Positions 24,159 to 32,962 are shown, counted from the stretch's first letter. The stretch is DNA of 64,000 bases from Streptomyces sp. NBC_00775 (GCF_036347135.1 NZ_CP108938.1:6448001-6512000); one strand, 5' to 3'. Translations and numbers: made by a program. Notes: generated from the sequence alone by a model not told the origin.

Positions 24159-24651
24159 GGTCGTTCCTTGCTGGTCGGGACGCGCTGCTTGAGCGTCGCG
24201 CGCCCGGTGGGGGGGCGGCCGGCACCGGCGGGGTTCGACCGTCCGCCCCCACGCCCACGGGGGAGTCCGCTCCGGATTACGAAACGGTGGACGACGACCA
24301 CCGGGATCCACGCCCGTCACGCGTCGATGCGCTCGGGCCCGGCCACAGGTCATTCCTTTCAAGGCTGGCGAACACCAGCCCGCACACAAAAGAGACCTTC
24401 AGCATCAATCTGGCGCCAAAGGTCCCGGTGTGGTGCTACAGGCGTCTGGTCACCATACGACATGCCAATGTGGCATATGGAAGGACTTGAGAGATGGATC
24501 ACAGGCGATCATGGAACCAAGATCGCGCATTCGAAGGCACTTGCCAGGATCGCATCCCACAGCCGCAGGTAAGAATCACACGGGTGGCGGGTGTGAATCA
24601 CGGAGGCCGATCACCCCACAGCTGTCGTCCGGGGCGGACTACCATCACCCC
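24159..24651. other. Divergent regulatory gap between the POT transporter and response regulator
   Basis: I see no gene. The gap contains a small hairpin GGCTGG-N6-CCAGCC (24363-24380), which would lie in the leader of the transporter transcript, and a palindrome at 24462-24476 (listed separately). No ribosome-binding site precedes the response-regulator ATG, so that mRNA may be leaderless or weakly initiated. Confidence 0.5.
24462..24476. promoter_or_regulatory. Candidate operator palindrome ATGCCA-ATG-TGGCAT
   Basis: A perfect 6-bp inverted repeat with a 3-bp centre, flanked by a weaker CCATA/TATGG pair at 24453-24457 and 24476-24480. Its location in a divergent promoter region suits a dimeric regulator. 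The neighbouring OmpR-type protein usually prefers direct repeats, so a different factor may bind here. Confidence 0.35.
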
Positions 24652-25329
24652 ATGACCCGTGTACTGCTCGCCGAGGACGACGCGTCCATCTCGGAGCCGC
24701 TGGCCCGCGCACTGCGCCGGGAAGGTTACGAGGTCGAGGTGCGCGAGGACGGCCCCACCGCGCTCGACGCAGGAATGCAGGGCGGCGTCGACCTGGTCGT
24801 CCTGGACCTGGGCCTGCCCGGAATGGACGGCCTGGAAGTGGCCCGCCGACTGCGCGCCGAGGGACACACCGTCCCGATCCTCATCCTGACCGCGCGCGCC
24901 GACGAGGTGGACACCGTCGTCGGCCTCGATGCGGGCGCCGACGACTACGTCACCAAGCCGTTCCGCCTCGCCGAACTCCTCGCCCGCGTAAGGGCGCTGC
25001 TGCGGCGCGGTGCCGCCGAGCCCCAGCAGCCGCCCGCCACGCACGGCGTGCGGATCGACGTCGAGTCGCACCGCGCCTGGATGGGCGACGAGGAACTCCA
25101 GCTCACGGCCAAGGAGTTCGACCTGCTGCGGGTCCTTGTCCGCGACGCCGGCCGCGTCGTGACCCGCGACCAACTCATGCGCGAGGTCTGGGACACCACC
25201 TGGTGGTCCTCCACCAAGACCCTCGACATGCACATCTCCTGGCTCCGCAAGAAGCTTGGCGACGATGCGGCGAACCCTCGGTACATCGCGACGGTTCGGG
25301 GCGTCGGGTTCCGCTTCGAGAAGAGCTGA
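24652..25329 (+). CDS. OmpR-family response regulator
   Basis: A 225-residue two-component regulator. The receiver domain (1-118) has the acidic pair E8/D9/D10, the phosphoacceptor Asp52 in VVLDLGLPGMDG, the Thr switch in ILILTARA and Lys in DDYVTKPF. The C-terminal winged helix (about 130-225) has ELQLTAKEFDLLRVLVRDAG, recognition helix STKTLDMHISWLRKKLG and wing YIATVRGVGFRFEK. The partner kinase is the next gene, 302 bp downstream, with repeat DNA between them. The target genes are unknown. Confidence 0.95.
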   Translation: MTRVLLAEDDASISEPLARALRREGYEVEVREDGPTALDAGMQGGVDLVVLDLGLPGMDGLEVARRLRAEGHTVPILILTARADEVDTVVGLDAGADDYVTKPFRLAELLARVRALLRRGAAEPQQPPATHGVRIDVESHRAWMGDEELQLTAKEFDLLRVLVRDAGRVVTRDQLMREVWDTTWWSSTKTLDMHISWLRKKLGDDAANPRYIATVRGVGFRFEKS

Positions 25330-25394
25330 TCCGCTCCGCTTGGGTTGGGGCGCGTAGAGGTGGGTTCGTCGGGTGCGGGTGGGTGGGGGCTGGT

Positions 25395-25468
25395 CGCGCA
25401 GTTCCCCGCGCCCCTTAAAAGCACCCGGGGCGGGCCGGCGGTTGTTTAGGGGCGCGGGGAACTGCGCG
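25395..25468. repeat. Streptomyces intergenic palindromic repeat (inverted pair)
   Basis: Two perfectly complementary 21-bp arms (25395-25415 and 25448-25468, core GGGGCGCGGGGAACTGCGCG) are separated by 32 bp. The same core recurs at 53113-53133 and in altered form at 53164-53183 and 49493, so this is a dispersed family. Confidence 0.8.
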
Positions 25469-25501
25469 CCCAGCCCCCTCAGCCCCGCACCCGACGAACT
25501 A

Positions 25502-25536
25502 CCCGTCCTTCTGGGGCTGAGCCCCAGAAGGACGGG
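25502..25536. terminator. 16-bp perfect hairpin between response regulator and kinase genes
   Basis: Arms 25502-25517 and 25521-25536 pair perfectly around a TGA loop. It could terminate or attenuate the regulator transcript before the kinase gene. It also belongs to the repeat-rich spacer type seen elsewhere in this genome, so a purely repetitive origin is possible. Confidence 0.55.
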
Positions 25537-25631
25537 ACGGGTAGAAGCGCCGGGGGCGAAAACTCCCGCTCCAGCCCAGCGCAGCGGCAAGGCACACTGG
25601 AGCACGACCAGCCACCTGCCCGGAGGGCCCC

Positions 25632-26909
25632 GTGCGTCGCCGTCTCATCCAGTCCACACTCGCGGTGGTCCTCGTCGTGATCGCCGTCTTCGGCGTATCC
25701 CTCGTCATCGTCGAGACCCGCACGATCAGCAACAGCGCCCAGGAACGCGTGGACTCCGAGGCACTCCGCCTCGCCAGCATCGTGGACAGCCGCATCCTCG
25801 GCGACGAGAACATCACCGCGGAGACCTTCAAGAACCAGGTCACGGACCAGCGCTACGCCGTGATCAGGATCCCCGGCCGCCCGCCCATCGAGGTCGGCAC
25901 CAAGCCCACCGGCGACGTCATCCACTACACCGCCGACGGCGAGGAGGGAGAGACGGTCACCGTCCAGGAGCCACGCTCGTCGGTGACGAGGGAAGTCGGC
26001 CGTACGCTCCTGATCATCGGCGCGGTCGCCCTGCTCGCGATCGTCGCCGCCGTGCTTCTGGCCGTCCGCCAGGCCAACCGTCTCGCCTCACCCCTCACCG
26101 ACCTCGCCGAGACCGCGGAACGGCTGGGCTCCGGCGACCCCCGCCCGCGCCACAAGCGGTACGGCGTCCCCGAGCTGGACCGCGTCGCCGACGTCCTGGA
26201 CAGCAGCGCGGAGCGGATCGCGCGGATGCTGACCGCCGAGCGCCGCCTCGCCGCCGACGCCTCCCACCAGCTCCGTACGCCTCTCACGGCGCTCTCCATG
26301 CGCCTGGAGGAGATCACCCTCACCGACGATCCCGACACGGTGAAGGAAGAGGCGACCATCGCGCTGACGCAGGTGGAACGCCTCACGGACGTGGTGGAAC
26401 GACTCCTCACCAACGCCCGCGACCCCCGCACCGGCTCGGCCGTCTCCTTCGACCTCGACGAGGTCATCAAGCAGCAGCTGGAGGAGTGGCGCCCGGCCTA
26501 CCGCAGTGAGGGCCGCGCCATCGTCAGCTCGGGCAAACGGCACCTGCGGGCGGTGGGCACCCCCGGCGCGGTCGCCCAGGTCCTGGCGGCGCTGATCGAG
26601 AACTCGCTCATGCACGGTGGCGGCACGGTCGCCCTGCGCACCCGCGTCACCGGCAACCAGGCGGTCGTCGAGGTCACGGACGAGGGCCCCGGCGTCCCCA
26701 CCGACCTGGGCGCCCGCATCTTCGAGCGCACGATCAGCGGCCGCAACTCCACGGGCATCGGCCTCGCCGTAGCCCGCGACCTCGCGGAGGCCGACGGCGG
26801 CCGCCTGGAGATGCTCCAGGCCCAGCCTCCGGTCTTCGGTCTGTTCCTGTCCCGCACACCGATGAAGAGGCCACCGATGACGGAGGAGGACGAGCGGACG
26901 GTCAGGTAG
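25632..26909 (+). CDS. Sensor histidine kinase
   Basis: A 425-residue membrane kinase. TM1 is at about residues 8-27 ([20 protein letters not shown]). A short extracellular sensor of about 85 residues follows, then TM2 ([20 protein letters not shown]) and a HAMP-like linker ([20 protein letters not shown]). The HisKA domain has the phosphoacceptor in [13 protein letters not shown]. The ATPase domain has LIENSLMHG (N-box), VTDEGPGVP (G1) and a shortened G2 [23 protein letters not shown] 25632 follows GGAGGG. It pairs with the preceding OmpR-type regulator. The small sensor domain gives no ligand clue. Confidence 0.92.
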   Translation: MRRRLIQSTLAVVLVVIAVFGVSLVIVETRTISNSAQERVDSEALRLASIVDSRILGDENITAETFKNQVTDQRYAVIRIPGRPPIEVGTKPTGDVIHYTADGEEGETVTVQEPRSSVTREVGRTLLIIGAVALLAIVAAVLLAVRQANRLASPLTDLAETAERLGSGDPRPRHKRYGVPELDRVADVLDSSAERIARMLTAERRLAADASHQLRTPLTALSMRLEEITLTDDPDTVKEEATIALTQVERLTDVVERLLTNARDPRTGSAVSFDLDEVIKQQLEEWRPAYRSEGRAIVSSGKRHLRAVGTPGAVAQVLAALIENSLMHGGGTVALRTRVTGNQAVVEVTDEGPGVPTDLGARIFERTISGRNSTGIGLAVARDLAEADGGRLEMLQAQPPVFGLFLSRTPMKRPPMTEEDERTVR

Positions 26910-26934
26910 AGCGGAGGCCGACGGGGCCTGGCAC

Positions 26935-27345
26935 GGGTCGCTGTTCCAGCCGGGGTCTCGGCTTCAGCTCGGGACTCGGTTCGAGTTCGGGTCTCGGCTT
27001 CAGCCGGGTCTCGGCTCTAGCTCGGGATTCAGCTTCGGGATTCAGCTCCGGTTCGGGATTCGGCTCCGGTTCGGGCCTCGGCTTCAGCTCGGGTCTCGGC
27101 TCCGGTTCGGGCCTCGGCTTTAGCTCGGGTCTCGGCTCCGGTTCGGGCCTCGGTTCCAGCCGGGTCTCGGCTTCAGCTCGGGTCTCGGCCCCAGCTCGGG
27201 ATTCAGCTCCGGCCCGGATCTCAGCTCCAGCTCCGGTCTCAGCCCCGCCCTGGGATGCAGCCCCGCCCCGCGATTCAGCCCCAGCCCTGGACCAAGCCCC
27301 AGCCCTGGACCAAGCCCCAGCCCCAGCCCCAAACCCCAGCCCCAC
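26935..27345. repeat. Low-complexity tandem repeat (36-bp and 18-bp related units)
   Basis: The region is built from CTCGGCTTCAGCTCGGGT-type 18-mers. Best-kept 36-bp units lie at 27066-27101, 27102-27137 and 27138-27172, and toward 27345 it degenerates into CCAGCCCTGGACCAAGC repeats. Both strands have open frames (leftward it would encode [22 protein letters not shown] peptide), but no ribosome-binding site or conserved domain supports a gene. It fills most of the 540-bp gap between the kinase and GtrA genes. Confidence 0.75.
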
Positions 27346-27449
27346 GCCCTACCCGCACGGGTGGGTGGGAAACCCCCGCCGCGGAGCGGCGAAGAGGCGG
27401 CGCGGAGCGCCGGGAGGCGGCGGGCGCGGAGCGGTCGGATCGCTGAGGC

Positions 27450-27986
27450 TCAGTTCACCCTGGCGCGCGGCCGCGACTCCGCCCCCGCGTCAAGGAACGA
27501 TTCCGCACTCGCCACGGCCTCCCGCGCCGGCAGCGCCGTGAACACCCACGTGCGGTACGACCAGAACCGGAAGAGCGTCGCGATCCCGATGCCGAGGAAC
27601 TTGAACACGTTGCTCTGCAGCGAGCTGTCCCACCCGAACCCGTACGTCGCCGCGTACAGCACCCCGTTCTCGATGACGAGCCCGATCGCGCTGAACAGCA
27701 GGAAGAGCGTCAGCTCCTTGGTGCGCCCACCCTTGTCACGGTCCCGGTAGGTGAAGTAGCGGAACCCGATGTAGTTGAAGACGATCGCGACGACGGTGGC
27801 GATGACACTGGCCCGTACGACCTGCAGCCCGGTGACGTTGCGTACGAGGTTGAACACGAGCAGGTTGACGAGCAACCCCGCCCCGCCGACCGCACCGAAC
27901 TTGGCGGCCTCCCGAATGAGCAGGTCGAACCGGCGGCGAACCGCGCTGCGAGGCCTCGCATGAGCCCCCGATGAAGCACTGCCCAT
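27450..27986 (-). CDS. GtrA-like family membrane protein
   Basis: A small four-helix membrane protein of about 178 residues in the GtrA/DPMS-like family. Such proteins are thought to help move lipid-linked sugars across the membrane. The family pattern is clear: KFGAVGGAGLLVNLLVFNLV (TM1), VVRASVIATVVAIVFNYIGF with RYFTYRD (TM2), LTLFLLFSAIGLVIENGVLY (TM3) and FKFLGIGIATLFRFWSYRTW with VF (TM4). I use the ATG complementary to 27984-27986; a GTG at 28028 (MNDRQ...) would add 14 residues. It diverges from purK. GtrA next to purK-purE is also seen in mycobacteria. Confidence 0.85.
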   Translation of the reverse strand: MGSASSGAHARPRSAVRRRFDLLIREAAKFGAVGGAGLLVNLLVFNLVRNVTGLQVVRASVIATVVAIVFNYIGFRYFTYRDRDKGGRTKELTLFLLFSAIGLVIENGVLYAATYGFGWDSSLQSNVFKFLGIGIATLFRFWSYRTWVFTALPAREAVASAESFLDAGAESRPRARVN

Positions 27987-28096
27987 GGTGTCGCTAGCCC
28001 CCGTCGGTCGGATTTGTCGGTCGTTCACGTCACGTACGTCAACGCAGCAATGCTAACCAGCGGGCTTCGCCGATGCCTGTGCACGGGCTCACAGGT

Positions 28097-28203
28097 AAGA
28101 AAAGATGCGGTCACTGGCAAAGAAAAGCTGCGGTCACCGGCGCGGGAAGACCGGCTTACCGGCGCTGAAAGACCGGTTTACCGGAGCGGAAACCGGCCAC
28201 CGT
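28097..28203. repeat. Short direct repeats upstream of purK
   Basis: AAGAAAAGNTGCGGTCACYG occurs at about 28097 and 28120. It is followed by three GACCGGYTTACCG-like copies at about 28149, 28171 and 28190. They occupy the divergent GtrA-purK gap directly upstream of the purK -10 box and could bind a regulator, for example of purine metabolism. Confidence 0.45.
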
Positions 28204-28212
28204 GGCGCGGCC

Positions 28213-28229
28213 GATACTCTTGGTGCGTG
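28213..28229 (+). promoter_or_regulatory. Probable leaderless promoter of purK
   Basis: GATACT (28213-28218) fits a -10 element and is 8 nt from GTG 28227. No Shine-Dalgarno sequence lies between them, so transcription probably begins at or next to the start codon. Confidence 0.5.
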
Positions 28230-29393
28230 ACGTTCCCGGTAGTCGGCATGGTCGGCGGGGGCCAGCTCGCTCGTATGACACACGAGGCGGGCATCCCGCT
28301 CGGCATCAAGTTCAAGCTCCTCAGTGACACCCCTCAGGATTCCGCGGCGCAGGTCGTCAGCGATGTCGTCATCGGCGACTATCGCGACCTCGACACGCTG
28401 CGTGACTTCGCGAGGGGCTGCGATGTGATCACCTTTGATCACGAACACGTACCCACCGAGCACCTGCGTGCCCTGGAGGCGGACGGCATCCCCGTCCGCC
28501 CAGGGCCCGACGCACTCGTGCACGCCCAGGACAAGGGCGTGATGCGGGCGAAGCTCGACGAGATCGGCGTGCCGTGCCCGAGGCACCGCATCGTGAGCGA
28601 CGCCGACGACGTCGTGGCGTTCGCGGCCGAGGGCCTCGCGGAAGGCGACGAGGGCGACGGCTTCCCCGTCATCCTCAAGACCGTCCGCGGCGGCTACGAC
28701 GGCAAGGGCGTGTGGTTCATCCGTTCCGCCGACGACGCGGCCCTGGCCGAACCCTTCCGCGCGGGCGTCGCCGTCCTCGCCGAGGAGAAGGTCGACTTCG
28801 TACGGGAACTCGCGGCGAACGTCGTCCGCTCCCCGCACGGCCAGGCGGTCGCGTACCCCGTCGTCGAGTCCCGGCAGGTCGACGGCGTCTGCGACACGGT
28901 CATCGCCCCGGCCCCCGGAATAGCGGACGGGCTGGCGCTGCGGGCGGAGGAACTCGCCCTGCGCATCGCGAAGGAACTCGGAGTCGTCGGCCACCTGGCC
29001 GTGGAGCTCTTCGAAACCCGCGACGGCCGCATCCTCGTCAACGAACTGGCCATGCGCCCGCACAACTCGGGCCACTGGACCCAGGACGGCGCGATCACCT
29101 CCCAGTTCGCCAACCACGTCCGCGCGGTCCTCGACCTCCCTCTCGGCGACCCGCGCCCGCGCGCCAAGTGGACGGTCATGGCGAACGTCCTCGGCGGCGA
29201 CTACCCGGACATGTACTCCGCGTACCTGCACTGCATGGCCCGCGACCCCCAGCTGAAGATCCACATGTACGGCAAGGACGTGAAGCACGGCCGTAAGGTC
29301 GGCCACGTCAACACCTACGGCGACGACTTGGACGACGTCCTTGAGCGTGCCCACCACGCAGCCGGCTACCTGAGAGGCACGATCACCGAATGA
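28227..29393 (+). CDS. purK: 5-(carboxyamino)imidazole ribonucleotide synthase
   Basis: An ATP-grasp enzyme of purine biosynthesis that carboxylates AIR to N5-CAIR using bicarbonate and ATP. The 388-residue protein begins [20 protein letters not shown]. Ligand segments include [11 protein letters not shown], the ATP-grasp [56 protein letters not shown] with [10 protein letters not shown], and a C-terminal [19 protein letters not shown] 28227 is chosen from the N-terminus of the family and the leaderless context; an extended upstream frame has no support. It is coupled to purE by an ATGA overlap. Confidence 0.96.
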   Translation: MTFPVVGMVGGGQLARMTHEAGIPLGIKFKLLSDTPQDSAAQVVSDVVIGDYRDLDTLRDFARGCDVITFDHEHVPTEHLRALEADGIPVRPGPDALVHAQDKGVMRAKLDEIGVPCPRHRIVSDADDVVAFAAEGLAEGDEGDGFPVILKTVRGGYDGKGVWFIRSADDAALAEPFRAGVAVLAEEKVDFVRELAANVVRSPHGQAVAYPVVESRQVDGVCDTVIAPAPGIADGLALRAEELALRIAKELGVVGHLAVELFETRDGRILVNELAMRPHNSGHWTQDGAITSQFANHVRAVLDLPLGDPRPRAKWTVMANVLGGDYPDMYSAYLHCMARDPQLKIHMYGKDVKHGRKVGHVNTYGDDLDDVLERAHHAAGYLRGTITE

Positions 29394-29914
29394 GCCCCGT
29401 TGTAGGCATCGTCATGGGGTCGGACTCCGACTGGCCCGTCATGGAAGCGGCCGCCCAGGCCCTCGACGAGTTCGAGATCGAGTACGAGGTCGACGTCGTC
29501 TCCGCGCACCGCATGCCGCACGAGATGATCGCGTACGGCGAGCAGGCCGCCGAGCGCGGGCTCAAGGCGATCATCGCGGGGGCCGGGGGCGCCGCCCACC
29601 TGCCCGGCATGCTCGCGTCCGTGACCCCGCTGCCCGTGATCGGCGTACCGGTCCCGCTGAAGTACCTCGACGGTATGGACAGCCTTCTGTCGATCGTGCA
29701 GATGCCGGCGGGTGTCCCGGTCGCGACCGTCTCGGTCGGCGGTGCGCGCAACGCTGGCCTGCTGGCCGCCCGGATCCTCGCCACGCACGACGAGGAACTC
29801 CTCGGCCGGATGCGGGAGTTCCAGCAGGAACTGAACGACCAGGCCACCGAGAAGGGCAAGCGGCTGCGCGCCAAGGTCGAGGGCGCGGCCGGCGGCTTCG
29901 GCTTCGGGAAGTGA
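29390..29914 (+). CDS. purE: N5-carboxyaminoimidazole ribonucleotide mutase
   Basis: Class I PurE, which moves the carboxylate of N5-CAIR to C4 to give CAIR, the step after PurK. The 174-residue length is normal. Conserved sites are [14 protein letters not shown] (phosphate loop), [11 protein letters not shown] with the catalytic His, [24 protein letters not shown] and [20 protein letters not shown]. It overlaps purK by ATGA and is followed, again overlapping, by an M19 dipeptidase gene, so the three form one operon. Confidence 0.97.
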   Translation: MSPVVGIVMGSDSDWPVMEAAAQALDEFEIEYEVDVVSAHRMPHEMIAYGEQAAERGLKAIIAGAGGAAHLPGMLASVTPLPVIGVPVPLKYLDGMDSLLSIVQMPAGVPVATVSVGGARNAGLLAARILATHDEELLGRMREFQQELNDQATEKGKRLRAKVEGAAGGFGFGK

Positions 29915-31098
29915 CGCGCATGTCGTCTCTCGACCAGGCCCGTGCGCTCCTCGCCGAGTTCCCCGTCGTCGACGGCCACAACGACCTCCCCTGGGCGCTG
30001 CGCCAGCAGGTCGGCTACGACCTCGGCGCCCGCGACATCGCCACCGACCAGAGCGCGCACCTGCACACGGACCTGGCCCGCCTGCGCGCGGGCGGGGTCG
30101 GCGCCCAGTACTGGTCGGTGTACGTCCGCTCGGACCTGCCCGGCGCGGTCACCGCGACGCTCGAACAGATCGACTGCGTACGGCAGTTGATCGACCGCTA
30201 CCCGTCGGACCTGCGCGCCGCGCTGACGGCGGCCGACATGGAGGCGGCGCGGGCGGAGGGCCGTATCGCCTCGCTCATGGGCGCGGAGGGCGGCCACTCC
30301 ATCGACAACTCCCTCGCCGCGCTGCGGGGGTTGTACGCCCTGGGCGTCCGCTACATGACCCTCACCCACAACGACAACATCGCGTGGGCGGACTCGGCGA
30401 CGGACGTCCCCGCCGTGGGCGGCCTGACGGCCTTCGGCCGTGAGGTCGTACGGGAGATGAACCGCGAGGGCATGCTCGTGGACCTCTCGCACGTCGCGGC
30501 GACGACCATGCGGGACGCGCTCGACACGACCAGTGCGCCGGTGATCTTCTCGCACTCCTCCGCGCGCGCGGTCTGCGACCACCCGCGCAACATCCCGGAC
30601 GACGTCCTGGAGCGGCTGCCCGCCAACGGGGGAGTGGCGATGGTGACGTTCGTGCCGAAGTTCGTCCTCCAGGCGGCGGTCGACTGGACGGCCGCGGCCG
30701 ACGACAACATGCGGGCGAACGGCTTCCACCACCTCGACACCACCCCCGAGGGCATGAAGGTCCACCGCGTCTTCGAGGAGTCCCACCCGCGCCCCGTCGC
30801 CACGGTCTCGACGGTCGCCGACCACCTCGACCACATGCGCGAGGTCGCCGGCATCGACCACCTCGGCGTCGGCGGCGACTACGACGGCACGGCGTTCACC
30901 CCGGACGGCCTGGACGACGTCTCCGGCTACCCGAACCTCATCGCCGAGCTGTACGGCCGCGGCTGGTCGAAGGCCGACCTCGCCAAGCTGACCTGGCAGA
31001 ACGCGGTACGGGTGCTGGGCGCGGCCGAGGACGTGGCCCGCGACCTCCAGGCGCGGCGTGCCCCGTCCAACGCGACGCTGGAGCAGCTGGACGGCTGA
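29911..31098 (+). CDS. M19-family membrane-type dipeptidase (intact metal site)
   Basis: A 395-residue zinc dipeptidase of the renal dipeptidase family. All expected binuclear zinc ligands are visible: HxD in [13 protein letters not shown] (about residues 24-36), Glu in [12 protein letters not shown], His in VDLSHVA, His in [10 protein letters not shown], and Asp in GVGGDYDGT. There is no signal peptide, so it is cytoplasmic. It is coupled to purE (start GTG 29911; an in-frame ATG is at 29920). Bacterial relatives hydrolyse L-D or L-L dipeptides; the exact substrate is unknown. A degenerate paralogue follows 157 bp downstream. Confidence 0.93.
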   Translation: MTRMSSLDQARALLAEFPVVDGHNDLPWALRQQVGYDLGARDIATDQSAHLHTDLARLRAGGVGAQYWSVYVRSDLPGAVTATLEQIDCVRQLIDRYPSDLRAALTAADMEAARAEGRIASLMGAEGGHSIDNSLAALRGLYALGVRYMTLTHNDNIAWADSATDVPAVGGLTAFGREVVREMNREGMLVDLSHVAATTMRDALDTTSAPVIFSHSSARAVCDHPRNIPDDVLERLPANGGVAMVTFVPKFVLQAAVDWTAAADDNMRANGFHHLDTTPEGMKVHRVFEESHPRPVATVSTVADHLDHMREVAGIDHLGVGGDYDGTAFTPDGLDDVSGYPNLIAELYGRGWSKADLAKLTWQNAVRVLGAAEDVARDLQARRAPSNATLEQLDG

Positions 31099-31255
31099 CA
31101 TCCCCGCTGGTGGGTGGGGCGTACCCGTGCGACGTACCCGGGGGTGCACCCGTGGGACGTACCCCCGAACGCCCCACCCACCAGGAAGCCCCCCGGGCTC
31201 CGTGCCACGGTGACGGTACTGCGATCGATCACCGTCCACCCCACGGAGTCCCGTC

Positions 31256-32446
31256 ATGGCAGAACTGCAGGACGAACTGAAAACCACCGCGGAGGTGGGA
31301 GAGCTCGACCAGCCCGCTGCCGTCTGGCCGGAGGCCGAACAGCTTTCCCCCGGGCTCCCCGAGCTCCCCGAGCTCCCCAAGCCCTCTGAGCTCCCCAGGT
31401 CCCCCGAGCTCCCTGAGAGCGCCGAGCCCGACGCCGCTGCCGACCCGCTGGAGCGGGCCCACGCCTTCCTCGCCGGCCACCCCGTCGCCGACGGCTACAG
31501 CGGTCTGCCCTGGGCGTTGCGCCATCTGCCCTGGTTCGACCTGGAGCTGGGCGAGAGCGCTGTGGACACGGACGTCCCCCGGATGAGGGAAGGCCATGTG
31601 GGCGCGCTGTTCTGGTCGTTGCACCTGCCCGAGGGCCTCGCCGGGGACCGGGCCGTCGGCGCGACCCTGGAGCAGCTGGACCTCGTGACGACGGTGGTCC
31701 AGGCGCACCCCGAGGGCCTGCGTATGACGCGCAGCGCCTCCGCGGTCACCGACGCCCGCAACTGCGGCCGTGTCGCCGTCGTGCTCGGCCCCGCCGGAGC
31801 GTCCGCGCTCGGCGACTCGCTCGGCATTCTGCGCGGCCTGCACGCGCTCGGCCTGCGCGTCCTGACCCTCGCGGGCGCCTCCTGGGCGAGCGAGGCGGGC
31901 CTGACCCGGTTCGGTGAGGAGGTGCTGCGCGAGATGAACCGCCTCGGCGTGCTCGCCGACCTCTCCGGCACCTCGGAAGCCACCATCAGCCGCGCCTTCG
32001 TCGCCTCCAAGGCCCCGGTCCTCTTCACCCGCTCCGCGGCCCGCGCGCTGCGCCCCCACCCGGCCAACCTCCCCGACGACGTCCTCGTCGAACTGGGCGC
32101 GGCCAAGGGCCTGTGCCTCGTCCCGCTCACGGCCGAGCAGACGGGCCCGTCCGTACGGGACGTCGCCGATCACCTCGACCACGTCCGCGCCCTCGCCGGG
32201 CCGGAGTGCGTCGGCCTCTCGGGGACGTACGACTCCGGAGCCGCCCACCCGCAGGACCTCGCCGACGCGTCCTGCTACCCGAACCTGATCGCCGAGCTCT
32301 TCTCCCGCGGCTGGTCCGAGACCGACCTCGCCCTGCTCACCTGGGGCAATGTCCAACGGGTCCTGCGCAGCGCGGACTTCACGGCCCGCGCCGCCCAGCA
32401 GCGCCGCGCACCGTCATCGGCGAAGATCGCGGAACTCGACGGCTGA
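31256..32446 (+). CDS. M19 dipeptidase paralogue lacking all metal ligands (pseudoenzyme)
   Basis: A 396-residue protein homologous along its length to the preceding dipeptidase (shared [45 protein letters not shown]). Every zinc-ligand position is replaced: HND becomes YSG in DGYSGLPW, GAEGGHS becomes GPAGASA, DLSHV becomes DLSGT, FSHSSAR becomes FTRSAAR, and GGDYDG becomes SGTYDSG. The reading frame is intact and codon use is normal, so it looks like a maintained non-catalytic protein rather than a decaying gene. An N-terminal extension of about 60 residues is rich in Leu-Pro-Glu (SPGLPELPELPKPSELP). It may bind peptides or regulate its neighbour. Confidence 0.85.
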   Translation: MAELQDELKTTAEVGELDQPAAVWPEAEQLSPGLPELPELPKPSELPRSPELPESAEPDAAADPLERAHAFLAGHPVADGYSGLPWALRHLPWFDLELGESAVDTDVPRMREGHVGALFWSLHLPEGLAGDRAVGATLEQLDLVTTVVQAHPEGLRMTRSASAVTDARNCGRVAVVLGPAGASALGDSLGILRGLHALGLRVLTLAGASWASEAGLTRFGEEVLREMNRLGVLADLSGTSEATISRAFVASKAPVLFTRSAARALRPHPANLPDDVLVELGAAKGLCLVPLTAEQTGPSVRDVADHLDHVRALAGPECVGLSGTYDSGAAHPQDLADASCYPNLIAELFSRGWSETDLALLTWGNVQRVLRSADFTARAAQQRRAPSSAKIAELDG

Positions 32447-32500
32447 CACCCGTCTTTCACGGGTGCTCGATCCACCCGTCTCTCAGGGGTGCTCGATCCG
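32447..32500. repeat. Direct repeat, about 26 bp, two copies
   Basis: CACCCGTCTYTCANGGGTGC followed by TCGATC occurs twice in tandem between the M19 pseudoenzyme stop and the VOC fragment. Each copy can also fold as CACCCGT...ACGGGTG. Confidence 0.5.
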
Positions 32501-32557
32501 GCAGCGGCAGGACGGATGCCCCGCCGGATCGGCGTACACCTGGAAGTCCCAGCAGGA
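32481..32557 (-). pseudogene. Remnant of a second VOC-family C-terminus
   Basis: Immediately after the stop of the VOC gene and in the same frame, the leftward strand reads SCWDFQVYADPAGHPSCRCR then IEHP and a stop. This is a second version of the VOC gene's own C-terminus (WRVYTDPAGHPFCLCAC), with matching DNA at 32508-32545 and 32577-32614. It is a fragment left from tandem duplication or recombination. Alternatively, the VOC gene once extended through it and acquired an earlier stop. Confidence 0.55.
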
Positions 32558-32917
32558 TCAGCAGGCGCACAGACAGAACGGATGCCCCGCCGGGTCGGTG
32601 TACACACGCCAGGACCGCGACCGGTCCCCGGCGTCCAGCGGCTTCGCGCCGAGCGCCAGCACGCCCTTCTCCGCCGCGTCCAGGTCGTCGACGGTCAGGT
32701 CCAGATGGAACTGCTGCGAGTCGTCGGGCGCGGGCCACTTCGGCGGTACGTGACCGGGCGCGGCCTGGAACGCCAGCGGCTGACCGCCGGGCACGTCGAG
32801 GTCGACCCAGTCGCCCTCGCCCTGGACCGTGCCGCCCAGCACCTCGGCGTAGAACCCGGCGAGCGCACCCGGGTCGGGACAGTCCAGGACGACGACACCC
32901 AGCTTGGCGAGAGCCAT
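32558..32917 (-). CDS. VOC/glyoxalase-like family protein
   Basis: A 119-residue vicinal-oxygen-chelate-fold protein. The pattern is VVLDCPDPGALAGFYAEVLG at the N-terminus, DWVDLDVPGGQPLAFQ and a second half QQFHLDLTVDDLDAAEKGVL ending WRVYTDPAGHPFCLC. This subgroup (glyoxalase_6-like) is common in Streptomyces and its substrates are mostly unknown; some members give antibiotic resistance. The ATG complementary to 32915-32917 is preceded by GGAGGAG. It diverges from a CGNR zinc-finger gene with a palindrome between them. Confidence 0.85.
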   Translation of the reverse strand: MALAKLGVVVLDCPDPGALAGFYAEVLGGTVQGEGDWVDLDVPGGQPLAFQAAPGHVPPKWPAPDDSQQFHLDLTVDDLDAAEKGVLALGAKPLDAGDRSRSWRVYTDPAGHPFCLCAC

Positions 32918-32962
32918 GACTCCTCCTAGGGAAGATGGGTTACCTGTAGAACCCTGTAAGGG

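Noticed and set aside
26902..27345. A leftward gene for a Pro-Glu-Arg repeat protein
   Set aside because: The frame exists only because of the tandem repeat. It has no ribosome-binding site, the other strand is equally open, and no domain is visible.
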